This document shows positions 42,092 through 51,657 of a DNA stretch of 64,000 nt, in pieces. The notes under the pieces were generated by a model. That model searched no databases and was not told where the DNA came from. It was given only the letters and a program-made list of their open reading frames with translations. Source of the DNA: Minicystis rosea (GTDB taxonomy: Bacteria > Myxococcota_A > Polyangia > Polyangiales > Polyangiaceae); the NCBI GenBank assembly GCA_001931535.1, contig CP016211.1, positions 2,322,501 through 2,386,500 on the forward strand. The letters are read 5' to 3'. Position numbers and translations under genes: made by a program. How positions within the stretch are numbered: position 1 is the first letter of the stretch; each line of letters begins with the position of its first letter.

Positions 42092-44458
42092 TCAAGGGGC
42101 GAGGTAGGCGTCGTCCCCGGCCATGACCTTGGCGACGAGCCCGCGGACCGTGACGCGCTCCTGGCACAGGGAGAAGGGATGGACGTCCCGACCCACGCGG
42201 CAGCGCAGGCCGGGCCGCCCGGCCTCGCCGAAGAGCTCCACCCGGCCTTCGGGGCCGGGGGTGAAGGCATAAGCGTCCTCCGTGCCCGCCACCGCCCGCA
42301 GGAGGACCGAGCGGCGCCCGTCGACCGCCGTGATTCGGCTCGTCCCGTCGTCGGATCCGGTGAGCACCCATTTCCCGTCGGCCCGGAAGGCCGCCCCGCG
42401 GATGAGGTCGTCGTGGATCTGGATCTTTCGGAGCAACGTGCCGGCCGGCAGATCGAAGATCCCGAGGGCGCCCTTGCTGTAGCCCACCGCCGCGAGCCCG
42501 CCGTCGGTGCGGAGGGCGAGCCCGCCGACATAGCCGTCGTTTCCAGGGTGCGTGTGGCGGTCCTTGACGACGTCGCCGTCGATCTCGAAGGTCACGAGAT
42601 CGTTCTCGGCGACGTGGAGCCGGAGCCCGTTCGGGCTCCACACCAGCGCGGAGACGCTGTTTCCGACGTCCTCCTCGGCTGTTTGCCGACCGCTGCCCAG
42701 GTCGACGAGATGAACCTTCGACTCGCGGGTACCGATGGCGAGGAGGGACTCGGTGGGGCGGAAGGCCAGCGAAGTGACCTCCTCCTTGAACGGTCCAAAC
42801 GTCCGGATCACCGACCGCGTGGCGACATCGATGACGCTCACCTCGGTGTCCATGCCCATGGCCAGGAGCTTCCCGCTCGGGCTGAACGCCGCCGCGCTGC
42901 TCCAGCCCTGCTTGACCGGAAAGGCGCGGAGCCGATCGCCGGTGGCGGCGTCCCAGAGCGTGGCCGAGGGCTCCGTCGTCCCCGAGGCGACGAGCTTGCC
43001 ATCAGGGTCGAGCGCCAGGGCCGTGACCGAGTCTGCGTCCTTGATGGTGCGGCGCAGAGCACCCGCGTCGCCGTCCCAGATCCGGACGCTGTCGTCCCAG
43101 GAGCCGATCGCGAATTCACCGGTCCTGGCCCAAGCGACGGCCTGCACCGCCTGGGCATGCCGGGCGAGACGGGCGCGCGGCTCGCCGCTTCCGGCATCAT
43201 GGATGCCGACCTCGTCGTCGTCGGCCGCGAGGATCCGCGCCCCCTCGGCATCGAAGGCGATGGCGTGATGGCCGCGGTTCGCCCCGCGGCGCAGCTCTTT
43301 GCCCGTGCGCGCGCTCCACCACACGAACCCGCGCGAGGTCGCGGTCACGAGCGCGACGCCGTCTGGGCTCCACGCGATGCTTTTGGTGAAGCCCGGCGTC
43401 AGGGTGTGGAGCGACTTGCCGGTGCGCGTGTCCCACACGCGCGTCTCCTTGGTGGTGGCCGTGGCAAGGAGCTTCCCGTCGGGGCTGAAAGCGACCGCCT
43501 CGAGCCCTTCCTTGTGCCCTTCGAGGGTACGGAGCTCCTTCCCGTCGCTGACGCGGAAGAGCTTGACCTTGCCATCGCGGAGCCCGGCGGCCACGGCGTC
43601 GTTGCCGAGCGCGACAGCCAACACGGACAGGCGGTCATCGCCCTTGAGCGCCGGGATGTCGATGACACGGAGCTGGACCCGGGCGGCGGCGCTCCAGATC
43701 TCCAGGCGGCGAGAGAAGCGATCGACGAGGAGGAAGCTCTTCCCGTCGGGGCTCCAGGCGACCTCGTCGTGGTTGCCGTCGACGTGCAGGATCTCGCGCC
43801 CGGTCTCCGCGTCCCAGAGGCGCGCGCCCTCGAGCGAGCCAGAGATGATCGTTCGCCCGTCCGGGCTCGCTGCCACCGCGTGGACCTTCTCCCGCGCGGG
43901 GAAGGAGAACCGCAGCACCAGGGTCTCGGGGTCGTAGATCGACATCCCGTTGGAGTGGCCGATCACCACCTGAGCGCTCTTGCCCTTGCCGCTCCAGGCG
44001 ACGGCGTGGACGTGTCCGGGAGGGCCATTGGGCGCGTCGAGGACCACCGGCCCGGAAGTCCGCTCGACGGCGTGGAGCGCCCGATCGAAGAGCCGCTGCG
44101 CTCCGGCGCGGTCGCCCGCCCGCTCGGCGGCGAGCCCGGCGGCGAGCAGCGCCTCGACCGTCATCGCCGGTTCGCGCTGGAGCTCGTTCTGGATGACGTC
44201 CCGGTGCGCGGCGCTTTCGCCGGCGCTGGCGGGACAAAGCTTGTCGGCGTGGGCGATGACCCGCTGCGCGCGATCGAGCCGCCCCTCGGCAAGCAGGCCC
44301 CCGACGCGCGCGCGCTGGGACGCGGCCAGCTCGCACGCCTTGGGCTTCGAAGGCGGCAGGGCTTCCGGCAGCCGCTCGACCGCGAGCGTGGTGACCGGCG
44401 GCGGCGGCGCGCCGCACGCAGCGAGGAGCAAGGCGAGGAGGACCGGTCGATGATTCAT
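42092..44458 (-). CDS. WD40-repeat lipoprotein
   Basis: 788 residues. MNHRPVLLALLLAAC gives a lipoprotein signal. Residues ~40-140 are helical (TPR-like: AAGLAAERAGDRAGAQRLFDRAL). From ~150 to the end there are about 14 WD40-type blades (HAVAWSGKGKSAQVVIG, SPDGRTIISGSLEGARLWD, SPDGKLLATATTKETRVWD, FNP-like variants), enough for two seven-bladed propellers. It probably scaffolds complexes at the periplasmic face. A long opposite-strand frame over the same region is a shadow. Confidence 0.9.
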   Translation of the reverse strand: MNHRPVLLALLLAACGAPPPPVTTLAVERLPEALPPSKPKACELAASQRARVGGLLAEGRLDRAQRVIAHADKLCPASAGESAAHRDVIQNELQREPAMTVEALLAAGLAAERAGDRAGAQRLFDRALHAVERTSGPVVLDAPNGPPGHVHAVAWSGKGKSAQVVIGHSNGMSIYDPETLVLRFSFPAREKVHAVAASPDGRTIISGSLEGARLWDAETGREILHVDGNHDEVAWSPDGKSFLLVDRFSRRLEIWSAAARVQLRVIDIPALKGDDRLSVLAVALGNDAVAAGLRDGKVKLFRVSDGKELRTLEGHKEGLEAVAFSPDGKLLATATTKETRVWDTRTGKSLHTLTPGFTKSIAWSPDGVALVTATSRGFVWWSARTGKELRRGANRGHHAIAFDAEGARILAADDDEVGIHDAGSGEPRARLARHAQAVQAVAWARTGEFAIGSWDDSVRIWDGDAGALRRTIKDADSVTALALDPDGKLVASGTTEPSATLWDAATGDRLRAFPVKQGWSSAAAFSPSGKLLAMGMDTEVSVIDVATRSVIRTFGPFKEEVTSLAFRPTESLLAIGTRESKVHLVDLGSGRQTAEEDVGNSVSALVWSPNGLRLHVAENDLVTFEIDGDVVKDRHTHPGNDGYVGGLALRTDGGLAAVGYSKGALGIFDLPAGTLLRKIQIHDDLIRGAAFRADGKWVLTGSDDGTSRITAVDGRRSVLLRAVAGTEDAYAFTPGPEGRVELFGEAGRPGLRCRVGRDVHPFSLCQERVTVRGLVAKVMAGDDAYLAP

Positions 44459-44749
44459 GGCGAGCGCCTGGGGCTGTGCTCGCGACGCTGGCCGGAAGCA
44501 ATGGCCGCTCGTCTTCCCCCCGCGAATTGCATCTGAACCGCAGGGAGCCGTGCTGTCGGCGACGTGCAACGGCTTCGACGTCCACTGTGCCGTGCGCGTC
44601 GAAGCCGGCGACGAGCGGCGCGAGCGCCTCGCCACGGTAGCTGCCACTCCGCAAGGAGCAGGCGTGGAGGAGGAAGGCGTCTGCTCCTGCAGTTTCCCTT
44701 TGGATGCGGGCCGTGCACCTTCCGGCGCGCCGCTCGGACGGTCCGGCGC

Positions 44750-44938
44750 GCGCCGGAAGGCTTCGCGGGGGCGCCGGAGGGCTTCGCGGGCGCGCCCGAG
44801 GGCTTCACGAGCACGCCGGAAGCCGCGGGCGCTCCGTCGGAAGCCGGTGCGAGCACGCCGGAAGCCTCGAGATGCGCGGCGGACGCCCCCGCGAGCGCGC
44901 CCGAGGGCTTCGCGAGCGCACCCGAGGGCTTCGCGGGG
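44750..44938. repeat. 21-bp tandem repeat, nine units, abutting a stop codon
   Basis: Nine units of 21 bp, best seen as GCGCCCGAGGGCTTCGCGAG plus one base. The outer units are well kept and the middle ones degenerate. It ends exactly at the base before the stop codon of the minus-strand gene at 44939. Plus-strand translation gives APEGFAG heptapeptides. It has the same period as the array at 15427-15720 but a different sequence. Confidence 0.85.
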
Positions 44939-45739
44939 TCATTGCGGGGCGTGCGGCGGCTCGGGGGTGTCGTCGGCGTCGCCTTTGCGGGTGGGCGGCT
45001 TGCGGGCGGCGAGGCCCATTCGGATGAGGTGGTCGCGCCGCTTCACCGCGACGCGCGCGATCTCCGACCACTCCTCGAACCACGCGCGCAGCGCGACGAG
45101 CGCCTGGAGATAGGCCGCCTCGCGCGCGTCGCGAGCGGCGGTCTCGCTGGCATTCGGGCCGGCGCTCACCGATTCGGCCCTCGCCACGAGCCCGGCGAGG
45201 CGCGCGCGCTCCTTGGCGTCGAGGCCACGCTTGGCCAGCGTCGCGAGCGCGGCATGATCCGCCTTGCGCGTGGCTTTGCGCTCGGGAGCGCTCTCCAGCG
45301 CGACGAGGCGCGCAAGCAGCGTCTTCACGCCGAGCACCGCGGCTGGGCCCGTGGCGGGGCCGATGCCTTCGAGCACGAACGCGGCCTGGTCGGCGTGACG
45401 GCGCGTGAGCGCGGCCGCCACGATCCGAAAGCCATCCTCGTCCCACTTGTCGAGCGTGACGATCGCGTCGCGCACATCGAAGTCGATGGTCTCCAGCGGC
45501 CGGGCCTCGGTGAAACCGGAGACGGCATGAAGGAGCGTCCAACCCTCTCGATGATCGTCGGCGTCATAGCCATACGCCGCAATCGACGCGAGGATGGCGC
45601 GGTTCGTACCCACCGCCCGCAACAACGACAGCACCCGCGCCGGCGTCTCCTCCAAGGTCTCCCGCGAAACGCTGGCAACGAGCGCTGGCTGCGCCGCGGT
45701 AAGGGTGGAGTCCTTCTTCTTCGTCTTGGGATTGCTCAT
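44939..45739 (-). CDS. Helical hypothetical protein
   Basis: 266 residues; start fixed by GGAGGTGG six bases before the ATG. The N-terminus is Lys-rich (SNPKTKKKDSTLTAAQ). The body is alpha-helical and rich in Ala/Arg/Leu with likely coiled-coil stretches (ARVLSLLRAVGTNRAILAS, FEEWSEIARVAVKRRDHLI). The C-terminal tail is charged (KPPTRKGDADDTPEPPHAP). No signal, membrane helix or family motif was seen. Its stop abuts the 21-bp repeat array. Confidence 0.78.
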   Translation of the reverse strand: MSNPKTKKKDSTLTAAQPALVASVSRETLEETPARVLSLLRAVGTNRAILASIAAYGYDADDHREGWTLLHAVSGFTEARPLETIDFDVRDAIVTLDKWDEDGFRIVAAALTRRHADQAAFVLEGIGPATGPAAVLGVKTLLARLVALESAPERKATRKADHAALATLAKRGLDAKERARLAGLVARAESVSAGPNASETAARDAREAAYLQALVALRAWFEEWSEIARVAVKRRDHLIRMGLAARKPPTRKGDADDTPEPPHAPQ

Positions 45740-46408
45740 GATGCCACCTCCGTGATGACGACGGGGTTGTCGGGGCCGCCGGCGCACACGCGCCGCTCGC
45801 TTCGCGCCAAGGCACGAATGCGCTCCCCGCCTTCGCGTGAGGTTTATGCCGCAGACGCTCCTCTCGCCATTACACGCGATAACACCGCTTACACCGGCGC
45901 TCCGTCTCCCACGCTGCCGTGATGGGATATGGCAAGGAGGGGAGGGGACAGCGCCGCGGCGCTGCGGCGCCGCGGGATCTGCGGTGTGCACGTCGACGTG
46001 CCGAGCTCGCTGCCCATGATGCCGAGATGGCATTCGCATGCTCGCAGCCATCTCGGACAAGGCCCGTGGTAAGTGGGTAGCACCGATCGAAGATTCACAA
46101 GAACGATCGAACGGTTGGTGGACAGTTCGGTCCAGCGCTTGGATAGGAGGCACGAGCTGAAACGCGGAATGAGCTGAGGCGGGCGCTCGGCCGTCGAGTC
46201 GATGTGCGGCGGTCGTTGGGGCTCGCTTTCGCGCCTGATCCCGTTGCGGGAGCGCCATCGCGCTCCGGCGGCTCGTTCACGCTCACGAGGCGCTGCCAGG
46301 GGGAGCGCGCCGGGCGATACGCTCGTTCGTGCAGGCGCGATCCTCCCGTCCAGAAAGCGTGGAGCAACGGTAACTCCTGGCCAGCAATCGAACCCGCCGG
46401 AGGTTCGT
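45740..46408. other. Divergent intergenic region, promoters only
   Basis: 669 nt between divergent genes. It contains a relatively AT-rich stretch (46080-46130) that probably carries the promoter of the PKD-domain gene. No gene, RNA or repeat was recognised. Frames running through it into the downstream gene lack a ribosome site. Confidence 0.45.
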
Positions 46409-48565
46409 ATGGGAGTGTTTGTCGCAGGTCCTCCGCCGCGGGTGAGACCGCTTTGGCGAGGGCGTATGTTGGTCCGGATCGCGCTCTTGCTCTTCACAGC
46501 GGCGATCGTGGCCGCGGACGCCGTGACGGCGTTCGCGGACTTGATCGCGGTGGGGCCCATCAATCCGCTCGGTGGATTCCCGTCTTGGTACAAGGACGAG
46601 CAGCAAACGCGCCTCGAGCTCTGTCTTGGCGGCAATGATCCGCTGTGCGGCTTCGCTGCCGGGGACATCCCGAACCCGAACGCGCCCATCTCGTTCCCGA
46701 ACAATTTCCCCGAAGAAGCCTTTTACATGCAGGCCACCACCCGCATGAACACCACCGGCACCCGCCGGGCGACGACGGTGCTGGCGCTCGAGGCGGCGTT
46801 CGCCAACGGCCCGGTCGCGGCCGGCGATCAGATGGTGTTCGGCCGCGTGCGCCACACCATCGACGGTCTCCTCGCCAATCGGACATACGTGATCACCCAT
46901 CCTTACGGGACGGACACGCTGGTGGCGGAGCCCGACCCCGGGGATCCGACCGGCGTCGCCGGCCGCATCCGTTTCACCGAGGATGTCGGGGTCACGGCCG
47001 GCGCCTTCAGCGAGGTGCTCGACAGCCGAATCGGCCCCTTCCTCCGCTGGGATCCCGCGATCCCGCCCGCCGCGCCGGTCGGCTACGTCGGTGATCCCGA
47101 CGTCGATCACCAGGTCGTCGGGAGCGCCTTCGGCACCAACTTCGTCCGCGTCGTGGGCCCCTCCGTGGGCACGCCCGGGGCGCCCAATCTGTGCAACCCC
47201 ACGCCCGCGGGCCTCGCCCCGACGGACTGCATCCAGACGCGGTTGTTCTCGCTCCTCGGCAAGCTCGCCACGACCGCCGGCGTGGACATCGACGAGGTGA
47301 CCTACGCGCGGAGCCTGGAGGGCCAGGTCGTGCTCGACGTGTTCGCCAGCACCGACACCTCCCCGCAGACGGTCCGGATCTCGGGGAGCACCATCGCCAA
47401 CACGTTGATGCGGCAGAGCCAGGGCGAGCTCTTCGCGCGCGTCACCTCCACCGGCAACCCCGTCGCCCCCATCACCGTGACCAACGCGAGCGACAACCCG
47501 CCGACGGTGAAGACGCGCGTGCCCGTCGACGTCGTGAACGCGTCGGCGACGTACAACCTCGACACCGGCGTGCTCACGATCCTCGGCACCTCGAGCGATC
47601 GGGCCGTCCCGCCGACGCTGACGGCGCCCGGGTTCGGCACGCTGACCAACGGCGTGCTGGGCACGACGCTCGCCATCCCACCTCGAGAGGTGACGGTCCG
47701 CTCCTCGGCCGGCGGGTCCAACACGACGAGGGTCATCATCAACGGTCAGGCGTTCGCGCCCATCGCCGTGCAGGCGTTCGCGGGCGTCGATCAGCAGGTC
47801 CTCATCGGCCGCCCGGTGACGCTCGACGGCTCGGCCAGCACCGGCACGGTCCAGAGCTTCGCGTGGGTGCAGACGGGCGGCGTGGCGGTGACGCTGACCG
47901 GCGCGAACACCAGCCGCCCCACGTTCACCACGCCGAACGTGAGCACCGTGCTGACGTTCCGCCTCACCGTGACCGGCCCCGGCGGCCCCGCCGTCGACAC
48001 GGTCAACGTCGTCGTCGTCACCTCGGCGCCGGCCCCGACGGCCAACGCCGGCGCGGATCGTACGGTCGCGCAAGGCAGCACGGTGACCCTCAGCGGAGCG
48101 GCCTCGACCAACGCGACCTCGTTCTCGTGGACCCAGACGGCCGGCCCGCAGGTCACGTTGAGCGGCGCGAGCACGGCGGCGCCGTCGTTCGTCTTCCCGA
48201 AGAGCAACGTCTCGCTCACGTTCCGCCTCACCGTGCAGGGAACGGGCGGCACGGCGAGCGACACGGTGGTGATCTCCACGACGCCCAACGTGCTCGCGGT
48301 CACGCGCGCCGAGTACCGGACGGGCAACCGCGAGTGGCGCCTCGAAGGCACCTCGTCCGTGATCGGCCCCGGCGTGACGGTCACCCTGCGCGTGGGGCCC
48401 GACCTCAGCGGCCTCCTGATCGCGATCGTGGACGTCGATGCCCTCGGCGCCTGGCAATTCCGGATGCAGAGCTCGCCGGTCACCCCCGGCGCAGCGACGC
48501 GCATCAGCCTCTCGTCGAGCTCGGGCGGCGTGCTGCTCGGGGCCCCGCTCACCGTTAGACCGTAG
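46409..48565 (+). CDS. Secreted PKD-domain protein
   Basis: 718 residues; GGAGG lies six bases upstream of the ATG. A basic N-region and membrane-like signal (LVRIALLLFTAAIVAADAVTAFA) precede the mature chain. Residues ~40-340 form an Asn/Asp/Pro-rich beta region, and ~460-625 contain two PKD-type immunoglobulin-like domains (AGVDQQVLIGRPVTLDGSAS, WVQTGGVAVTLTGANTSRPTFTTP, then AGADRTVAQGSTVTLSGAAS, WTQTAGPQVTLSGAST). A final beta domain follows. This is a cell-surface or extracellular adhesin-like protein. A strong hairpin follows the stop. Confidence 0.9.
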   Translation: MGVFVAGPPPRVRPLWRGRMLVRIALLLFTAAIVAADAVTAFADLIAVGPINPLGGFPSWYKDEQQTRLELCLGGNDPLCGFAAGDIPNPNAPISFPNNFPEEAFYMQATTRMNTTGTRRATTVLALEAAFANGPVAAGDQMVFGRVRHTIDGLLANRTYVITHPYGTDTLVAEPDPGDPTGVAGRIRFTEDVGVTAGAFSEVLDSRIGPFLRWDPAIPPAAPVGYVGDPDVDHQVVGSAFGTNFVRVVGPSVGTPGAPNLCNPTPAGLAPTDCIQTRLFSLLGKLATTAGVDIDEVTYARSLEGQVVLDVFASTDTSPQTVRISGSTIANTLMRQSQGELFARVTSTGNPVAPITVTNASDNPPTVKTRVPVDVVNASATYNLDTGVLTILGTSSDRAVPPTLTAPGFGTLTNGVLGTTLAIPPREVTVRSSAGGSNTTRVIINGQAFAPIAVQAFAGVDQQVLIGRPVTLDGSASTGTVQSFAWVQTGGVAVTLTGANTSRPTFTTPNVSTVLTFRLTVTGPGGPAVDTVNVVVVTSAPAPTANAGADRTVAQGSTVTLSGAASTNATSFSWTQTAGPQVTLSGASTAAPSFVFPKSNVSLTFRLTVQGTGGTASDTVVISTTPNVLAVTRAEYRTGNREWRLEGTSSVIGPGVTVTLRVGPDLSGLLIAIVDVDALGAWQFRMQSSPVTPGAATRISLSSSSGGVLLGAPLTVRP

Positions 48566-48579
48566 AGGTCGGCGCCCTT

Positions 48580-48608
48580 CGAGGCGCGCCCCTTTCGGGC
48601 GCGCCTCG
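48580..48608 (+). terminator. Strong GC hairpin after the PKD-protein gene
   Basis: CGAGGCGCGCCC, loop CTTTC, GGGCGCGCCTCG: a perfect 12-bp stem starting 14 nt after the stop codon. No U-run follows. It is the clearest terminator-like structure in the window. Confidence 0.65.
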
Positions 48609-48873
48609 CGGGAAGCCTCGTCGCTGACCGCAGGAAGGTCCGCCGGCGAAGACATCCGCGCTCGGCGATGCTTCAGGGACAACGAGTGATCGTAGGGCGA
48701 GATATCCTGTGGTGGCCAGCCAATCGATGCCTCCGAATCGCGAGCCAGCGATTCGGCATCCGCCGCGCCGCGCGCCGAGCCTTCAGCGCCAGCGTATCAA
48801 TCGATGCGAGTGTGGAATGGGCGTCGAGGCTCGTGCCGCTCGACGGCTTTCTCGTGGGCCTCCGAGCTGATCG

Positions 48874-51630
48874 TCAGCGAGCCGAGCGCGCCTTTCGCAA
48901 CAGCTCGTCCGCTCCGGCGATGAGCTCCTGGAGCTCCGCGTTGCCCCCCGAGAGCGCCCGGATCGGCGCCAGGATGGCGAGCGCTTCTTCGATGTGCCGA
49001 GTCGCCTCCGGGCCATGCTCGCTCTCGGCCAGCACGAGCAGCGCTGCGGCCAGCTCGTGCCGCGCCTGGGGCGTGTCCGCCGTGTGGAGATGCCGTTTCA
49101 ACATCTCGATGCCCCGGCGCTGCTCTTCCTGCCCGAGGGGGACGTGATGGGCCTTGATCTCCACCTCGCCGAGGTGGGAGAGCGCGATCCCCAGATCGTG
49201 CTCCGAGCGACCGACGTCGGGCCGGATCTCCAAAAGGCGCTTGAAGACGTCGACGGCCCGCTGCGTCTCGCGGCGGGCTTCGTCCAGGCGATCGAGGCTC
49301 GCCAGCGCGTCGCCCAGCGCCAGCGCGGAGACGCCGAGATCCCGCTGCCACTCGAGGTTCTCGGGGGCGATGGCCACGAGCCGCACCGAGGCGTCGTCGC
49401 TCTCGCGCAGCCAGGATAGGGCGCCCTTCGTGTCCCCGCGCCGCAACATCAACGATCCCAACCGCTCGGCGACCACGCCCACGGCGCGCTCCCATTCGGT
49501 GTTCGACGGATCGCGCGCGGCCAGCAAACGATGCTCGGAGAGGGCCTGTCGATAGGACTGCTCCGCGGCCGCCCCGTCTCCGCCGTGATCTTCGGCGGCG
49601 CCGAGCTGGGTCTGGGCCACGGCCAGATCGTAACGGGCCCCGTGATCGTCGGGGCGCGCGTCGACGCGGGCGCGGGCCAGGTCGAGCGCGGCGATGGCCA
49701 CGTCGCGCTCGGCCTTCACCTCGCCGGCGAGATTCAATGTCTTCCAAAGATCGCTGTGCAGCGTGACGAGCAGGTGGGCGACGTCGGCGCGCGGCCCGCC
49801 GGCCTCGTCGACGAGACGCGCCGCCAGCGCGCCCCCCTCTTCGAGGAGCCTGCGCGAGGCCGGCAGATCGTTGCGGATCCGGGCCACCTCGGCGAGCGCG
49901 ATCCGTCTGCGCACGAGCAGCTCCTGGAAGGCCGGTGTCTGCGCGCTCTGGGCCGGGGCGATGCACTCCTCGTAATGGGAGGTCGCCGCCGCCAGATCTC
50001 CACGACGCTTGCGCACGTCGCCGAGGTGGAGGGCGGCGCGACAGCGGGCCTCGGCGGCGCTCTCGCTCGTGCCTGCTTCGTCGGCGGCCTTGCGACTTCG
50101 CTGGAAGCTCTCCTCGGCGGCGTCGAGATTGCCAATCGCGAAGGCCACGTCGCCGGCCAGCCCGGCGGCATCCGACCGGCGCAGCAGCGTCGCGGAGTCT
50201 TCGGCGGCAGGTGATCCATCCTGATAATCAATCACCGCGCGGGCGACGCCGGCGAGCGCATCCAGGCGGCCCACGCGCAGGAGCCGGCCGCGGAGATCGC
50301 CGAGGACGAAGCTCACCAGCGTCTCGGCGGCGACGCGCTGCGACTCGGCACGTCCGCGCGCGGCCTCGGCGCGGGCCTGCTCGGCGAGGGCGCGGCTCCG
50401 CTCGGCGAAGATGCGCCGGAGCCCCACGACGCCGAGCGCCGTCGAGATCACAAGCGCGGTCATGGCCACCAGCAGCGCCGCCCGGTAGCGACGCGCGAAG
50501 CGACGCAGCAGATCACCGGGCGTGTAGCGATGCGCTTCCACCAACCGTCCGGCCTGCCAGCGCCCGAGATCTTCGGCGAGCTGCGCCGCGGTCGCATAAC
50601 GAGCCTCGGGATCGGGGGCCATGGCGCGATCCACGATGGCCACCAGATCCGGCGGCACGTCGGGCACGCGGCGCGCGACCGGCTCGGGCGCGTGGAATAC
50701 AGCGCCCGTCGACAGCGACGCGGGCCGCCCCACGTGCGGTGGGACGCCGGCGAGCACGTGATACAGAATCGCGCCGAGGCCATAAACGTCGGAGCGCGCA
50801 TCGGCGCTTCGTCCCTGGGCTTGCTCCGGCGCCATGTAGGCCAGCGTGCCGAGCACCTCGCCGGCGCGCGTCGCCTCCGGATCCGCACGCTCCGATCCAT
50901 CCTTCGATATCTCCTCGGCGCGACTCGGCCCCTCCTTGTTCTCGGGCCCGGGCGAGCGCGGGAGATCGTCGTCCTTCGATCCGGGGCGCTCGCGGGCCAG
51001 GCCCCAATCGACCACGACGACCTCGCCGAAGGGGCCGACGAGCACGTTTTGCGGCTTCAAATCGCGGTGCACCACGCCCTCGTCGTGGGCGTAGGCGATC
51101 GCGTCGACGACGCCGATCACCGCGGGGAGGAGCCGCAGCCGCTCGGCCAACGAGCGCGCCTTCGCGGCCTTGCGATCGAGGCTCTCGCCCTTCACGAGCC
51201 GCATCGCGAAGAAGGGCGTGCCGTCGGGCAGCGTGCCCGCGTCGTGAATGGGAACGATGGCCGGGTGCTGGAGCCGCGCGGTGATGCGCTGCTCGCGCCG
51301 GAACCGCCGGGCCAAACCCTCCTCGTGGACGCGAAGCAGCTTGAGCGCGACCGTGCGATTGAGGAGGCGATCTCGGGCGATGAGGATACGGCCCATCCCG
51401 CCGCGCGCGATCTCCGCGCCGGGCACGTAACGAGGTTGGCCGTCGGAGAGGAGAGGGCCGGGTGCGGCGCGCGACGGAGCTCGATCGGCATCGGAGGTGC
51501 GGGCCAGCGCGGCCACGATCGCGAGGCACGAAGGGCACGCGTCGAGGTGTGTCTCGGTGCTGCTGCGCGCTTCCTCGGAGAGGCTTCCGTCGATGAAGGC
51601 GAGGATCTCGGCGTCGCTGGGACACGTCAC
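48874..51630 (-). CDS. Zinc-finger Ser/Thr kinase with TPR region
   Basis: 918 residues from a GTG; the frame continues upstream over the sigma gene without homology. Residues 3-35 look like an anti-sigma zinc finger (DAEILAFIDGSLSEEARSS then H28-x3-C32-x2-C35). The kinase domain (~65-340) has GGMGRI, VALKLL, HRDLKPQN, DWGLAR (Trp for Phe in the DFG position) and GTLAYMAPEQAQ. One membrane helix (ALLVAMTALVISTALGVVGL) comes next, then ~480 residues of TPR-like helices. It is transcribed away from the sigma factor gene with only 27 bp between start codons. Members of this gene pair are thought to act as sigma-kinase partners in Myxococcales. Confidence 0.92.
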   Translation of the reverse strand: MTCPSDAEILAFIDGSLSEEARSSTETHLDACPSCLAIVAALARTSDADRAPSRAAPGPLLSDGQPRYVPGAEIARGGMGRILIARDRLLNRTVALKLLRVHEEGLARRFRREQRITARLQHPAIVPIHDAGTLPDGTPFFAMRLVKGESLDRKAAKARSLAERLRLLPAVIGVVDAIAYAHDEGVVHRDLKPQNVLVGPFGEVVVVDWGLARERPGSKDDDLPRSPGPENKEGPSRAEEISKDGSERADPEATRAGEVLGTLAYMAPEQAQGRSADARSDVYGLGAILYHVLAGVPPHVGRPASLSTGAVFHAPEPVARRVPDVPPDLVAIVDRAMAPDPEARYATAAQLAEDLGRWQAGRLVEAHRYTPGDLLRRFARRYRAALLVAMTALVISTALGVVGLRRIFAERSRALAEQARAEAARGRAESQRVAAETLVSFVLGDLRGRLLRVGRLDALAGVARAVIDYQDGSPAAEDSATLLRRSDAAGLAGDVAFAIGNLDAAEESFQRSRKAADEAGTSESAAEARCRAALHLGDVRKRRGDLAAATSHYEECIAPAQSAQTPAFQELLVRRRIALAEVARIRNDLPASRRLLEEGGALAARLVDEAGGPRADVAHLLVTLHSDLWKTLNLAGEVKAERDVAIAALDLARARVDARPDDHGARYDLAVAQTQLGAAEDHGGDGAAAEQSYRQALSEHRLLAARDPSNTEWERAVGVVAERLGSLMLRRGDTKGALSWLRESDDASVRLVAIAPENLEWQRDLGVSALALGDALASLDRLDEARRETQRAVDVFKRLLEIRPDVGRSEHDLGIALSHLGEVEIKAHHVPLGQEEQRRGIEMLKRHLHTADTPQARHELAAALLVLAESEHGPEATRHIEEALAILAPIRALSGGNAELQELIAGADELLRKARSAR

Positions 51631-51657
51631 GGGGCGCGATGGTACATTCGCGCCACC

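Noticed and set aside
41792..44536. 914-codon plus-strand frame over the WD40 lipoprotein
   Set aside because: Shadow of the WD40 gene; the minus strand has signal peptide and regular blades.
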